A DNA stretch of 64,000 nucleotides. It comes from an uncultured Pirellulaceae bacterium (GTDB lineage Bacteria > Planctomycetota > Planctomycetia > Pirellulales > Pirellulaceae). Below the pieces are notes generated by a model. It ran no database searches. It was not told the DNA's origin and was given only the letters and a program-made list of their open reading frames with translations. The stretch's first letter is position 1, and each line of letters opens with the position of its first letter. The stretch spans positions 1 through 64,000 of the forward strand of contig CAJQQR010000114.1 of the NCBI GenBank assembly GCA_905480545.1, read 5' to 3'. Below are positions 1 through 9,647 of the stretch, piece by piece. The translations under genes and the position numbers were made by a program.

Positions 1-836
1 CTGCTTTCTTGAGCAAGAAAATGCTTTCTAGTTCCATGCAAACCAGATTCAAGCACTTCTAGATCTTCTCAAAAACGTCAAGCAAACCCAACAGTGCAAG
101 ATCGATCTACACTTGTTAAACCGCGTAGGAATCGCCCCGCGGTGTTTTCGCCTCCCTTGACCATACACATTTTCATTTCGATGCCGCCTCTCTTCGTCGA
201 TTGAACGGTCTTTCATTTCAAACCTCAGCGACCTTAAGGACGCTTGTTCACCATTATCTCCTTAAGGGGATTCATGATGAATCAAACTCTGAATCAAAGC
301 CCTTCACATTCTCACTCACGAAAACAACCACTTGCGCCAGCACCGGGTCCAGCATCGACCAGCCACGGTCAGATAAGCTCCGCAAGATGCGGTGATTAAC
401 TGGGCTTGGCACCAATGCTGAATCGATGATCGAGGGCACTCCCACCGCCGTCCAATTAGCTGTGACGATCATTCGGGCATTGAAGATCCGTTTCTACCGG
501 CGGAGTTTTTCTCCGTGCGTCAGACGGAGATACGCCCACGAATGCCCCATCGCGAAAATTAGCACGGCTCGCACAGATGAAGACGAAAACTTTCTGAGTT
601 GAAAGGCATAGTGTCGAGCTGCCCATTTTCAAGATAACGTTCTCATTTTTCAGAGGCTCTCCTGTAAAAAACCTGCAAAGCAATCTTGAGATTTACCAAG
701 TCAATGGTTCAACTTGGAGGAAAAGATAAGATTAAAAAGTGGCGACCCAAAATGTATTGAACCAACGGACGGTTCTCAAACTTTCCTACACGTTGACGGC
801 CAGAAAAATTTTGCAGGATACTAGCGAATCACTTCG
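1..836. other. Gene-poor left-edge stretch
   Basis: I see no convincing gene here. The open frames are short, lie on both strands, and lack a ribosome binding site or recognisable domain. No tRNA, terminator or clear repeat was found. It may be the decayed end of a locus that lies upstream of the window. Confidence 0.5.
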
Positions 837-1145
837 ATGATGGAACGCCGCCAGACTGTCGACAATCGCGGTGACAAACTGCTTATGATCTTCACCGAAC
901 CCGAAGCGCAAGATTTCTGGCTCACACCCGGCGACGAATTCGAGATTCGCGCCCTGATCACCGATCCCAAAGTGAACTTTGAAATCGCGTTCCATGAAGA
1001 AGGCATTTCCGCTTATCCGCCGCACAAAATGGGATATATCACCGTATGGTGCGGCAACGAAGAATTACATTGCGGGCATCAACGACCGGCAGGGTGGGGT
1101 GAAGGGCGCAGACCACTTGCTGACGCTTTGCCGCCGGACCATTGA
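837..1145 (+). CDS. Small hypothetical protein, immunity-like context
   Basis: This is a 102-residue acidic protein with no signal peptide or membrane segment. Its middle part has a compact alternating pattern (FTEPEAQDFWLTPGDEFEI, then YITVWCGNEELHCGHQRP) that reads like a small beta-rich cytosolic domain. The start could be either of two adjacent ATGs. The last 20 residues are rich in Gly, Pro and Arg and look less conserved, so the true C-terminus may be altered. It is the first of three small same-strand frames, each followed within about 75 bases by a copy of the same repeat. Arrays of small proteins of this kind occur downstream of polymorphic toxins, so an immunity role is possible, but nothing in the sequence proves it. 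I do not recognise a named family. Confidence 0.5.
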   Translation: MMERRQTVDNRGDKLLMIFTEPEAQDFWLTPGDEFEIRALITDPKVNFEIAFHEEGISAYPPHKMGYITVWCGNEELHCGHQRPAGWGEGRRPLADALPPDH

Positions 1146-1163
1146 TTGATTGTTTCGTTTTTG

Positions 1164-1258
1164 AAAACATGATTTTTACACTCTGGCCTTCGGCACACCT
1201 TCCGCGTTTGGCCAAGCGGGCTTGCTTTGGCAGAATTTCTCGCAGTTCAAACATCGCT
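1164..1258 (+). repeat. Dispersed repeat copy R1
   Basis: About 95 bases starting 19 bases after the preceding small gene. They align without gaps to 1721-1815 at roughly 70% identity by eye. Shared landmarks are AACATG followed by a T-run and TACRCT, then GCGGGCT, and ATTTCTCGYAGTTCA. On the minus strand both copies can be read as a related peptide containing ELREI and AR-AK. That could be coincidence or the trace of an old coding element. Confidence 0.6.
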
Positions 1259-1307
1259 CGGTTCGCTCAGGGAAGTGTCGCAAAAACCTTCCGTTATGTG
1301 CCACTAG

Positions 1308-1655
1308 ATGATTCGCGATTCACTAGCGCCTTCACTTCGAGAGCGTTTCCCGGACGTCCCGCTTACCTATCGTGATGCGTCACAGCCGTTCGCTCGCTTG
1401 ACCTGTCCCTGCACTGAGCTTGGCGACCTCGAAATCCACGATGACGGCGACGAGGCCACGGTCTCTCTTACCAAGATCACTCACAACCACTTCAATCCAT
1501 ACAAACAGATGCCCGACGCTGACCGTGATGCTTGGGTAACCGACGCTGTTCTCGACCCTCTCGATGCTCTGTTTGACAATCGGTTACGCGTTTACTGCTC
1601 TTCGGATCGCCGTCAGGCAGGTTCGCAACGGCACGACACTCCGATTGACCGCTAA
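1308..1655 (+). CDS. Small hypothetical protein, immunity-like context
   Basis: A 115-residue acidic protein with an ATG start and no signal peptide. The central segment (LGDLEIHDDGDEATVSL, then ITHNHFNPY, then a helix with DRDAWVTDAVLDPLDALF) looks like a genuine folded cytosolic domain. The last 20 or so residues are basic and low in information, and may be read-through after damage. It sits between repeat copies R1 and R2 in the same orientation as the small frames on either side. The size, acidity and tandem setting resemble orphan immunity genes; this is inference and I do not assign a family. Confidence 0.5.
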   Translation: MIRDSLAPSLRERFPDVPLTYRDASQPFARLTCPCTELGDLEIHDDGDEATVSLTKITHNHFNPYKQMPDADRDAWVTDAVLDPLDALFDNRLRVYCSSDRRQAGSQRHDTPIDR

Positions 1656-1720
1656 GAGCCTGTTGTAGGCGGTGAGCAATACTATTGCTACGTTTGGTCT
1701 GGCCCAGTGGCCCGTGGCAC

Positions 1721-1815
1721 ATAACATGTTTTTTACGCTTGATCTTAGGCGCACCTTTCTTTTTTTGGCAACGCGGGCTGGCATTGGTACGATTTCTCGT
1801 AGTTCAGTTTCGCTT
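1721..1815 (+). repeat. Dispersed repeat copy R2
   Basis: Gapless match of about 95 bases to R1 (1164-1258), beginning 66 bases after the second small gene. The flanking sequence GGCCCAGTGGCCCGTGGCAC (1701-1720) contains GGGCCACTGGGCC on the minus strand and may belong to the element. The third copy (near 2092) matches only the first part. Confidence 0.6.
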
Positions 1816-1839
1816 GTCACAGGCCATTTCGCTGCTTTT

Positions 1840-2113
1840 CGCATACAACTGCAATATCCCTTACGACACCGCTGACTCCGCGCGGATCGACACAACAGAG
1901 CACCAGGTCGAGCTTGAATGTAAAGCGGCCAGCCTTGGCCATATTTCAATCTCTGGCGTGCCCGATAATCAGCTCGGTGACGATGGTAATCGCTTGCACT
2001 TTGCGTTTGCAATCGACCAATCGCATTTACCCAGTATCATCGCCCAGTTTGGAGCTTTTGGAATCACCCTTAAACCATGTCTACCGGTCGGCCAACGTGG
2101 TTTTTACGCTTGA
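1840..2113 (+). pseudogene. Third small immunity-like fragment, no start codon
   Basis: The frame open from 1685 to 2113 contains a plausible small domain only in its second half. It runs from about 1890 to 2080 with the patterns VELECKAASLGHISISGV and LHFAFAIDQSHLPSII. Between the repeat R2 and this domain there is no ATG, GTG or TTG in frame, so the gene appears to have lost its beginning, or the repeat has replaced it. The last residues run into repeat copy R3. Like the two preceding frames it is on the plus strand with a repeat at its 3' end. I read it as a truncated member of the array. Confidence 0.4.
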
Positions 2114-2140
2114 CGTTTGTTATGGTTTTTTTCAACGAGG
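2092..2140 (+). repeat. Partial dispersed repeat copy R3
   Basis: The segment with AACGTGGTTTTTACGCTTGACG and a later T-run followed by CAACG matches the first half of R2 (AACATGTTTTTTACGCTTGATC). It lies at the 3' end of the third small frame, the position R1 and R2 hold for the first two. The rest of 2114-2477 contains nothing I can identify. Confidence 0.4.
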
Positions 2141-2477
2141 TGAGAGACCTCAATGCTGCCTTCGATCGCTCGAAAGAAAATCACGAACTCACGTCGTTGC
2201 CAACGTTGAATAAACGGGCTCTCAGAACGGCAAAACCTGGCCTGATTCTTCCGTTTCGGACGGTGTCCAATGTAACACGAATTATCCACATCCAATTGCA
2301 GGTTGCCTCTGATTTGTAGCGCAACACGAAATCGCCAACACGAAATTTCCCACTGTTTAACAGCCCAACTCTGATTTCGTGGACACCAATTGGTAGCTCA
2401 ACGTTGACTTAACCCGTCTGTCTCACAAGTTTCAATTCGAATAGCGACGGCGGTGTCCTTTGAAAACCAGACAAACC

Positions 2478-4646
2478 CTATTTGTCGAATTTCGGATTCG
2501 CCCCCAAATGTTTTATTAAAAACGCCCACTGGTCGGCAATTTCTTCGATGATCTTTGAGGTCGGCTTTCCGGCACCATGACCAGCTCGAGTCTCAATACG
2601 AATCAACGTTGGATTAGGACCGGTTTGAGCCTCCTGTAACCGAGCAGCAAACTTAAAACTGTGCCCTGGTACGACTCGGTCGTCTGTGTCCGCGGTTGTG
2701 ACCAAGGTCGGAGGATATTCCGTTTGGTCCTTAATATTGTGATAGGGAGAATACGCCGCTAAGGCCCGAAATTCTTCTTGGCTTGTTTCGCTGCAGCCGT
2801 AATCATCGACCCAGAACCGACCGGCTGTAAATTTATGGAATCGGAGCATGTCCATCACGCCCACAGCCGGCAAACATGCAGCGTAAAGATCAGGACGCTG
2901 TGTCATGCAAGCGCCGACCAAGAGTCCGCCATTACTTCCGCCTTGAATGGCAAGATGTTTTTTTGAGGTGTACTTTCGTTCGATTAAATATTCTGCTGCG
3001 GCAATAAAATCGTCAAACACGTTTTGTTTTTGAGTTTTCGTTCCTGCAAGATGCCATGGCTCGCCGTATTCCCCACCACCTCGAAGATTGGGCATTGCAA
3101 ATACTCCGCCCATCTCCATCCATTGAAGGCGACTAATTGAAAAACCGGGTGTGAGGGAAATACTGAACCCCCCGTACGCGTATAACAGAGTAGGGTTGGT
3201 ACCATCCAATTTAATGTCACGACGATGAGCGATAAACATTGGAATTTTTGTACCGTCCTTGCTTTCATAGAAGACTTGGCTGACGACATAGTCCTGCGGA
3301 TCAAACGCGACCTTAGCGCGTCGGACAACCTTGCTTTCTCCTGAATCCATGTCGTAGCGATAAATCGTTGGCGGAGTCGCAAAGCTCGAGAAGGAGTAAA
3401 ACGTTTCAGTTTGTTTTTGTTTGCCACCAAATCCGGAGGCGGTTCCGATGCCTGGAAACTTGACTTCACGCACAAATTTTCCGTCGAGATCAAAGATTCT
3501 GATTTGTGTTTTCGCGTCTTTCAAATAATCGGCAACAAGCTTCCCGCCGACTAAGCCAGCACTATCCAATGCTTCATCCGCCTCCGGAACGATTACTTTC
3601 CAATTTTCTCGCGATGGATTCTTCACATCGATCGCGATAACCGACTTTTTTGGAGCTTTCCAGTCCGACAAAAAATAAAACCAGCTGTCTCGATTTCCGA
3701 TAAATGAAAATTCGTTGTCGAAAGTGGTGATCAATTCTTTAATCGGGTTAGCGTCGTCTGAAAGATCTTTATAGTTGACCCGGTATTTGTTCGCGGTCCC
3801 TTTCCAAATGGTCACCACCAAGTACTTGCCATCTTCAGTAGCAGACGTCTGAAAGCCCCAGTCTGGATTCGCTGAATCGGAATGAATCAACTTGTCAGCC
3901 GACTGTTTTGTACCGACCAAGTGATAATACACTTTCATGTTTTTATTGAGGCTTTGGAACTTTGCACCTTCTTCTGGTTCGTCGTACCGGCCATAGAAAA
4001 ACCCTTTGTTGTCAGCCGACCAACTGACACCGCTGAATTTGATCCAATTCAATTCGTCGTTCAAAATCTCTCCCGTCAACGCGTTCATGACTTTCCATGT
4101 CCGCCAATCCGAGCCACCGTCCTGAACCCCGTACGCCATGAATTTACCGTCGTCACTGAAGGTCATTCCCGCCAGGGCGATCGTACCGTCTGCGGACCAT
4201 TTATTGGGGTCGAGCAGAACGCTCGGATCTCCATTTAGGGAGTCCATTTGATAAACGACGGATTGATTTTGGAGTCCATCGTTTTTGGAATAGTAATACT
4301 TGTCACCTGCTTTTCTCGGCAAACCGTATTTTTCGTAGTTCCACAGCTCGGTGATGCGACCTTCAATCTTCTCTCGATACGGGAGATCTTTTAGGTATCC
4401 GAAGGTCAACTTATTTTGCTTTTCGACCCAATTCGCAACTTCGTTGTCCTCGCGAACATCGTTTTCCAACCAGCGATACGGATCAGCAACTTTTTGTCCA
4501 AAGTAATCATCTACCTGTTCGATTTTTTTGGCTGAGGGATATTTCCACACAACGTCTTGGGCGATGGAGGAATTGGAGGTCGCGTTATGAAGAGACATAA
4601 AAAGGAGACTAAAGAGGAATAGTTTTTTTAAATTTTGATTCATCAT
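2478..4646 (-). CDS. Prolyl oligopeptidase, family S9A, secreted
   Basis: This serine peptidase cleaves short peptides after proline. The 722-residue protein begins with a hydrophobic signal peptide (LKKLFLFSLLFMSLHNATS), so it probably acts in the periplasm. An N-terminal seven-bladed propeller fills roughly residues 60-430 (starting with the conserved DPYRWLE), followed by the alpha/beta hydrolase domain. The nucleophile lies in GGSNGGLLVG near residue 572, the aspartate in DTDDRVVPGHSFKF near 655 and the histidine in RAGHGAG near 690, so the triad is complete. I start at the ATG pair at 4646/4643 because the 18 residues upstream spoil the signal peptide. The next gene on the same strand is the aldolase 120 bases upstream. 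Confidence 0.93.
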   Translation of the reverse strand: MMNQNLKKLFLFSLLFMSLHNATSNSSIAQDVVWKYPSAKKIEQVDDYFGQKVADPYRWLENDVREDNEVANWVEKQNKLTFGYLKDLPYREKIEGRITELWNYEKYGLPRKAGDKYYYSKNDGLQNQSVVYQMDSLNGDPSVLLDPNKWSADGTIALAGMTFSDDGKFMAYGVQDGGSDWRTWKVMNALTGEILNDELNWIKFSGVSWSADNKGFFYGRYDEPEEGAKFQSLNKNMKVYYHLVGTKQSADKLIHSDSANPDWGFQTSATEDGKYLVVTIWKGTANKYRVNYKDLSDDANPIKELITTFDNEFSFIGNRDSWFYFLSDWKAPKKSVIAIDVKNPSRENWKVIVPEADEALDSAGLVGGKLVADYLKDAKTQIRIFDLDGKFVREVKFPGIGTASGFGGKQKQTETFYSFSSFATPPTIYRYDMDSGESKVVRRAKVAFDPQDYVVSQVFYESKDGTKIPMFIAHRRDIKLDGTNPTLLYAYGGFSISLTPGFSISRLQWMEMGGVFAMPNLRGGGEYGEPWHLAGTKTQKQNVFDDFIAAAEYLIERKYTSKKHLAIQGGSNGGLLVGACMTQRPDLYAACLPAVGVMDMLRFHKFTAGRFWVDDYGCSETSQEEFRALAAYSPYHNIKDQTEYPPTLVTTADTDDRVVPGHSFKFAARLQEAQTGPNPTLIRIETRAGHGAGKPTSKIIEEIADQWAFLIKHLGANPKFDK

Positions 4647-4766
4647 TTTTTGGCTTTTGCTTTTTTGGATGAAGTACAGTCTTCCGTCGGCTGAACGCAA
4701 CGAATTAGTTTACCAAATTTGAACGTGAAACGAGCATTGGGATTTTATGGCCCTGCCTCTGATCAA

Positions 4767-5405
4767 CTAATTGGTCAACGCATTCATAAAAGATTCTGCA
4801 TTTTTTCGGATCAGATCAAAATCGCCCGATTCGATCGCCGACTTTGGGGCAAGTGAGCCACCCGCTCCGACAGCAATTGCACCTGCGGCAAAGAATTGAT
4901 TAATGTTCGAAACGTTAATGCCCCCCGTCGGCACCATAGGGATCTGAGGAAACGGTCCTTTAAGTGCTTTGAGGTGTTTGGGACCACCAACGTCAGATGG
5001 AAATATTTTGATTGCATCACAGCCCATTTCCCACGCGGTCATAATCTCGGTGGGAGTCAATGCACCAGGAAAAACCAGTTTGTCGTAGCGTCGACACATC
5101 TCGATCATGGAACATGAAATACCGGGCGAGACAAAAAACTGGGCGCCAGCGAGCATTGCGGAGCGAGCTGTTTCAGCATCGAGCACCGTCCCAGCACCTA
5201 AAAGAATTTTGTCACCTAATTGATCGGCGACGGTTTCGATGATCTGCAAGGCGTTTGGAACGGTAAAAGTGATTTCGATCGCGTCAATGCCTCCGGCATG
5301 TAACGCCTCCGCCACGTGCAGCAATTGATCACCATTTTCGCATCGCAGAATAGCAATAATCTTGGAATCTGTGATGCGACGCCAGTTAGTTTGTTTATTT
5401 GACAA
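4767..5405 (-). CDS. eda: KDPG/KHG aldolase
   Basis: 2-dehydro-3-deoxy-phosphogluconate / 4-hydroxy-2-oxoglutarate aldolase. It splits KDPG into pyruvate and glyceraldehyde 3-phosphate in the Entner-Doudoroff pathway or in uronate catabolism. The 212-residue length is typical. The catalytic Glu is in IEITFTVPNA near residue 45. The Schiff-base Lys is in DAIKIFPSDVGGPKHLKALK near residue 135, followed by the phosphate-binding MVPTGGIN. The protein is cytosolic with no signal peptide. It starts at TTG; a purine-rich ACGGAAA lies about 10 bases upstream and no in-frame ATG extends it. No kinase or dehydratase gene of the pathway is adjacent. Confidence 0.93.
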   Translation of the reverse strand: MSNKQTNWRRITDSKIIAILRCENGDQLLHVAEALHAGGIDAIEITFTVPNALQIIETVADQLGDKILLGAGTVLDAETARSAMLAGAQFFVSPGISCSMIEMCRRYDKLVFPGALTPTEIMTAWEMGCDAIKIFPSDVGGPKHLKALKGPFPQIPMVPTGGINVSNINQFFAAGAIAVGAGGSLAPKSAIESGDFDLIRKNAESFMNALTN

Positions 5406-5915
5406 AGCGATTTTCCGTTAGTTCTTTTTTGGGGTTTCATTTTGACTTCAGCTGGCGACTCAAGCGGCTCAAAACCAAACTTTTCGCGACCTTTTCAGCC
5501 AACACACTACGCCTCGCGAGGCAATGACAAAGTAGAAGCTGCTTGTTTTATTTATATCAACCGCTGCATCGACCGAAGCAAAACATTTTCGGAGTCAAGG
5601 CAATTCGGAGTCAAGCGACTGCGGTAACAAAACCTGCTGGTCACCGGGTTCAAACGGGTACATCAAATTGCCGTTCGCATGATGAATTTGATTCATAAAG
5701 TCGGTTCAGCGGGAAAACTGATTTGGTGATTTGATCTACCGACCCTGAATCCAAATGAACATCAACAACTCGATCAATGAAATTTCTTTTCAGCCATCCA
5801 CGATGACCCCGCGTTCCGAGTTCCAATTATCGTTTTCGAAAAAAAAGAACGCAATCCTGAGACGACAGAATTGCAATCCATTCACCCAACCGTCCAAAGA
5901 AATATGTAATCCGAT
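5406..5915. other. Intergenic region upstream of the aldolase
   Basis: About 510 bases between two minus-strand genes. It probably carries the promoter of the aldolase and the 3' end of the upstream hydrolase transcript. There is a short palindrome GCCTCGCGAGGC near 5510, but no hairpin with a T-run, repeat or credible gene. Confidence 0.4.
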
Positions 5916-7247
5916 CTATTTTCGCAAAGCCTCATATGCCAATTCTTTAAACCGTTCACCATGACCGCCTTGATAGGGATTAATTTGAATCATGAATACG
6001 GTGATCATCTTGTTCTTTGGATCGATCCAAAACCGAGTTCCAGCCGCACCGCCCCAAAAATAGTGTCCTTGGTTATCAATTCGAAATCCAAGTCCAAATT
6101 TGAACCCGGGTTTTCCAGCCCCTTTGGGAAGCTGATTTTTCGTCATTTCTTTGATTGATGATTTCTTGAGCAAACGTTTGCCGTCAAGTTCGCCTTCTTC
6201 CAAAAGCATTTGAGCAAATCGAACGTAGTCTCGCGTTGTGCTACAAAGACCACCGCCACCTGAATAAAATGCATTGTCTTCGGCCAAAAACCGGAACGAC
6301 GTCGCGATACCCACCGGTACAAGTTTGCCACCGTCGAATCGGTACATTTCGGCAAAACGATTTTGCTTTGCTTTCGGCACAGTGAAAAATGTGTCCTTCA
6401 TTTCAAGCGGATCGAAAATATGTTTTTGAAGGTACTCTCGGAACGTCATTCCCGATGCCACTTCAACGATGCGTCCCAACACATCCGTTGACACACTGTA
6501 GTGCCATTTGGTTCCCGGCTGATGAAGCAATGGAATCTTGCTTAGTTTTGTGATAGTGTTTTCAATTCTTTCGTCGGTAATCAACACGGTCGAACGACGG
6601 TAAGCTTGATCAACTTTTGAGTTCCCGAAAAAACCGTAGGTCAGACCAGAAGTATGCCGAAGCAAATCTCGAACGGTCATTTGATTTTTACATTCGACCG
6701 TCGCATCCGCAGCGTCACCACGGCCCGATTTGAATACCCTTAGTTCCTTAAATTCCGGTAGGTAAGTCGATGCCGGCTCGTCCAGCTTTATCCTGCCATT
6801 TTCGGCCAATTGCATCACCGCGACGCTCGTGATCGGCTTACTCATGGAATAGATACGCCAAATCGTATCAAATTCGACGGGCACGTTTTGTTTTTGGTCG
6901 CGTTGCCCAAAAACTCTGGAATACGCAACTTTGTTGTCCTTTAAAATTAATGCAGAGCAGCCGACTATTTTTCCAGCCTGAATCTGTGATTCCATTTCAA
7001 GTTCAATCTTATCAAGCTTAGAGCTATCAAAACCCAATTTCTCCGCATCCACAGCAACCGCAATGGAGTCCGCTGCGATCGTTTCGGCAGCTTCATTGTC
7101 GCTTGATAAAAAATCACCACCGTTGGCTAACGCAATCAACTGCGCGGCGGTAATCCTCGCCGTCGACGCAAAGACAAAAATCGAGATCATTAGGATGCCG
7201 AAAAGAATCGTTCTCTTGAAGCATGTGCCTTGATTCAGTTTGATCAT
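5916..7247 (-). CDS. Secreted serine hydrolase, beta-lactamase class C family
   Basis: The protein belongs to the class C beta-lactamase / D-aminopeptidase / esterase superfamily (Pfam Beta-lactamase). From the ATG at 7247 it has 443 residues and a signal peptide with a hydrophobic stretch (ILFGILMISIFVFAS). The nucleophile motif S-x-x-K appears as YSMSKPIT. The second motif is Y-S-V in KWHYSVSTDV, with Tyr as the expected general base. HTSGLTYGFF and the C-terminal YFWGGAAGT box are also characteristic. Many planctomycete members are esterases or peptidases rather than antibiotic resistance enzymes, so the substrate is unknown. The ATG at 7247 is preferred over an upstream start because it places the signal peptide at the N-terminus and has AGAGAGAC upstream. 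Confidence 0.88.
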   Translation of the reverse strand: MIKLNQGTCFKRTILFGILMISIFVFASTARITAAQLIALANGGDFLSSDNEAAETIAADSIAVAVDAEKLGFDSSKLDKIELEMESQIQAGKIVGCSALILKDNKVAYSRVFGQRDQKQNVPVEFDTIWRIYSMSKPITSVAVMQLAENGRIKLDEPASTYLPEFKELRVFKSGRGDAADATVECKNQMTVRDLLRHTSGLTYGFFGNSKVDQAYRRSTVLITDERIENTITKLSKIPLLHQPGTKWHYSVSTDVLGRIVEVASGMTFREYLQKHIFDPLEMKDTFFTVPKAKQNRFAEMYRFDGGKLVPVGIATSFRFLAEDNAFYSGGGGLCSTTRDYVRFAQMLLEEGELDGKRLLKKSSIKEMTKNQLPKGAGKPGFKFGLGFRIDNQGHYFWGGAAGTRFWIDPKNKMITVFMIQINPYQGGHGERFKELAYEALRK

Positions 7248-7873
7248 GTCATCTGTCTCTCTTGTTTTTTTATCTAATTGCTGGATCCAATAAAGCCTAC
7301 TAAGACTCCGGCAGCCCGTGTACTCCCCACCACGATTAATTGATCCACCCGGCTTCAACGCAGAATTCAGTTCTTATTCTTCGATTATCCCTTCCGCGAA
7401 TTCAAAACCGCAAAAAGAATTTGCCACCCAAACTAGACATCGATATGATCATTTGACGCCAAAAAATTGGAATTTAAAATCCAGTTTTTCGAATGGAATC
7501 GTCGTTAATCGAGGTCCTTATTACTGGACACGATTCGCCAATCTGAACAACCGGGTCAAACCTGACACGTTAGGCGAATTAAAACGATTAAATTGTCAAA
7601 AAAAAACTCCGCTTTTTTTGACAGGTGGCTAAACGTGATCTATGGTCTTCAGGCGAGAAAAAGCGTTCACTGCCAATTGAAGCTTTGCGCCCCCCCCACC
7701 TTCTGATGCTCAGGATTCTCTGCATCGGAAAACTTTGATCACCAGAGACTGAGACATAACAACTCACCTCCCAGATCAATTCTGCTTCGCTAGTGCCCGA
7801 CAAGGAAGGGTCGTTGTAAAACACCAGGAAGTTGCCAGAAAAGCGAAGCGCAACGCAAGCCCGAAATTATTCC
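7248..7873. promoter_or_regulatory. Divergent promoter region with a strong inverted repeat
   Basis: This region separates two divergently read secreted-enzyme genes and must hold both promoters. It contains a perfect 11-base inverted repeat, TGTCAAAAAAA at 7594-7604 and TTTTTTTGACA at 7613-7623, with the loop AACTCCGC. The repeat could be an operator or a hairpin. Because of the A/T-rich arms it could terminate transcription in either direction, but the stem is weak in GC. Confidence 0.4.
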
Positions 7874-9571
7874 ATGCTATGTTTTTCTAAGCGAAAACGA
7901 ATCAATCGTCAGTCCATCACAAAGATTGTGATGGCATCTGCCGTAGGTGTCTGCCTGTTCGTTTCAAATGGTCATGCGCAATCCAACGCCCGATTTGTAT
8001 CATCAGCAAGCATTTCGATTCAACCGGCATCCGTGATTGTTGACATCCTGAAGACGGGAGAAGACCTCGAAAGAAAAGGCCTGTGGGGCGACGCACTCAC
8101 TCTTTACGAACGGGCGGTAAAGGATCACAACAAATCGAAACAGATTCAACAAAAACTTTTTAATGCCAGAACCCATTATGACGTTCACCGGCGGTATGCC
8201 GATCCTAACTTCGTTAAGACAGTGATATCCACTCATCCAAGCACCGCACAAAACATGCTTGGTGAGCTTCTGACGAAAATCGAAACTCATTATGTCGACA
8301 ACCCGGAGTGGGTTGCACTTGCTCGGCAGGGCCTCGCGAATCTCGACGTCGCGCTGTTCGATACTGCATTTCGAAACCAGTACATTCAGGATCGAACCGA
8401 AGCTCAAGTCAATTATGCGTATCAACGCATGCACCAAATCGCTCAGCAATTTCGAGTTGGAACGCGTCAGAACAATTTTGATTTTGCAGTTGCTGTCGCC
8501 AACGGTCTTTATCAGGATCTCGCCATTCCAACGCAGGCGACCATGTTTGAGTTTTTAAACGGCGCTACAACATCTCTTGATCCTTATTCTGCGTTCCTTA
8601 CCGGCGACCAATATGCAGACGTCATGTCTCAAATCGACGGAAATTTCGTTGGACTCGGAGTCGAAATCCGACCCAAAAAAGACTCCTTACAAATCATGTC
8701 GGTCATACCAAATGGACCCGCCGAAAAAAGTGGTTTACTTCGGGGCGACTTCATCAATTCCATCGAGGGAAAATTGGTGAAGGAAATTGGTGGTGAGGCC
8801 GCGGCAGATTTGCTGAAGGGACCAGATGGTTCGATGATCGGACTTGAAATTAATCGAAATGGCAAGCCAATTCCATTTCGAATCTTCCGGGAGCGAGTAG
8901 ATATTCCCAGCGTTCAAGATGTGTCGATTATTGATCGGCAAAACGGAATTGGAATGATCAAGCTTGTCAATTTCCAGAAAACGACTGCATCAGATTTTGA
9001 AAAAGCCATGTGGCGACTTCATGAAACAGGGATGAAGAGCTTAATCGTTGACGTTCGCGGAAACCCGGGTGGTCTATTGACGGCTGCAGTCGACGTAGCC
9101 GATTTGTTCGTGACCAACGGTGTGCTGGTCTCGACCAAAGGACGAAACCCGCGAGAAGATTTCATTCATCAAGCACGCGTCCAAGGTACGTGGAACAACT
9201 TGCCTGTGACAGTATTGATTGATCGGGACTCAGCAAGTGCGAGCGAAATTTTCGCCGGTGCGATCAGCGATTTGCGCAGGGGCACTATCGTTGGTGAAAC
9301 CAGTTATGGAAAGGGCTCGGTTCAGGGAATCTTTCCATTGCAAACTGCACGGGGTGGTATTCGGTTAACCACAGCGAAGTTTTATTCACCCTCTGGAACC
9401 GCGATCAGCGATCGGGGTGTCGAGCCAGATATTATGGTTCAAACAACGATGCGACCGTCCTACGATCTGATCTCAGACCAAAAAGAAACCGAAACAACCG
9501 AACCTGAAGACAAGGCCTTAAAGGCAGCGATCTCGGTAGCAAAACAAGGGCTTCGTCGCAACGCAGGATAA
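7874..9571 (+). CDS. C-terminal processing peptidase, family S41, with PDZ domain
   Basis: A periplasmic or secreted serine protease of the CtpA/Prc type that degrades or trims proteins from their C-terminus. From the ATG at 7874 it has 565 residues. An N-terminal signal anchor (IVMASAVGVCLFVSNGHAQS) is followed by a helical region, a PDZ domain starting near residue 270 (GNFVGLGVEI to GSMIGLEI), and the S41 catalytic domain. The nucleophile Ser lies in DSASASEIFAGA near residue 455 and the Lys in SYGKGSVQG near 479, the Ser/Lys dyad of the family. A frame open from the TTG at 7832 exists, but the ATG start gives a cleaner signal sequence. A strong terminator follows. Confidence 0.92.
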   Translation: MLCFSKRKRINRQSITKIVMASAVGVCLFVSNGHAQSNARFVSSASISIQPASVIVDILKTGEDLERKGLWGDALTLYERAVKDHNKSKQIQQKLFNARTHYDVHRRYADPNFVKTVISTHPSTAQNMLGELLTKIETHYVDNPEWVALARQGLANLDVALFDTAFRNQYIQDRTEAQVNYAYQRMHQIAQQFRVGTRQNNFDFAVAVANGLYQDLAIPTQATMFEFLNGATTSLDPYSAFLTGDQYADVMSQIDGNFVGLGVEIRPKKDSLQIMSVIPNGPAEKSGLLRGDFINSIEGKLVKEIGGEAAADLLKGPDGSMIGLEINRNGKPIPFRIFRERVDIPSVQDVSIIDRQNGIGMIKLVNFQKTTASDFEKAMWRLHETGMKSLIVDVRGNPGGLLTAAVDVADLFVTNGVLVSTKGRNPREDFIHQARVQGTWNNLPVTVLIDRDSASASEIFAGAISDLRRGTIVGETSYGKGSVQGIFPLQTARGGIRLTTAKFYSPSGTAISDRGVEPDIMVQTTMRPSYDLISDQKETETTEPEDKALKAAISVAKQGLRRNAG

Positions 9572-9619
9572 TATCCAGCGGTACGTTTTAACCACGGAAC
9601 GAACGTAAAATTTCTAACT

Positions 9620-9647
9620 GGGCCGGCGAATCGTCGGCCCTTTTTTT
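9620..9647 (+). terminator. Rho-independent terminator after the S41 protease
   Basis: A 9-base-pair stem GGGCCGGCG / CGTCGGCCC with one G-T pair and an AAT loop is followed directly by seven Ts. It lies 49 bases after the protease stop codon. Confidence 0.88.

Noticed and set aside
1164..2140. Integron attC sites
   Set aside because: The repeats follow same-strand genes as attC sites do, but I do not find the inverse core (RYYYAAC) and core (GTTRRRY) sites or a matching palindrome, and no integrase is in the window.
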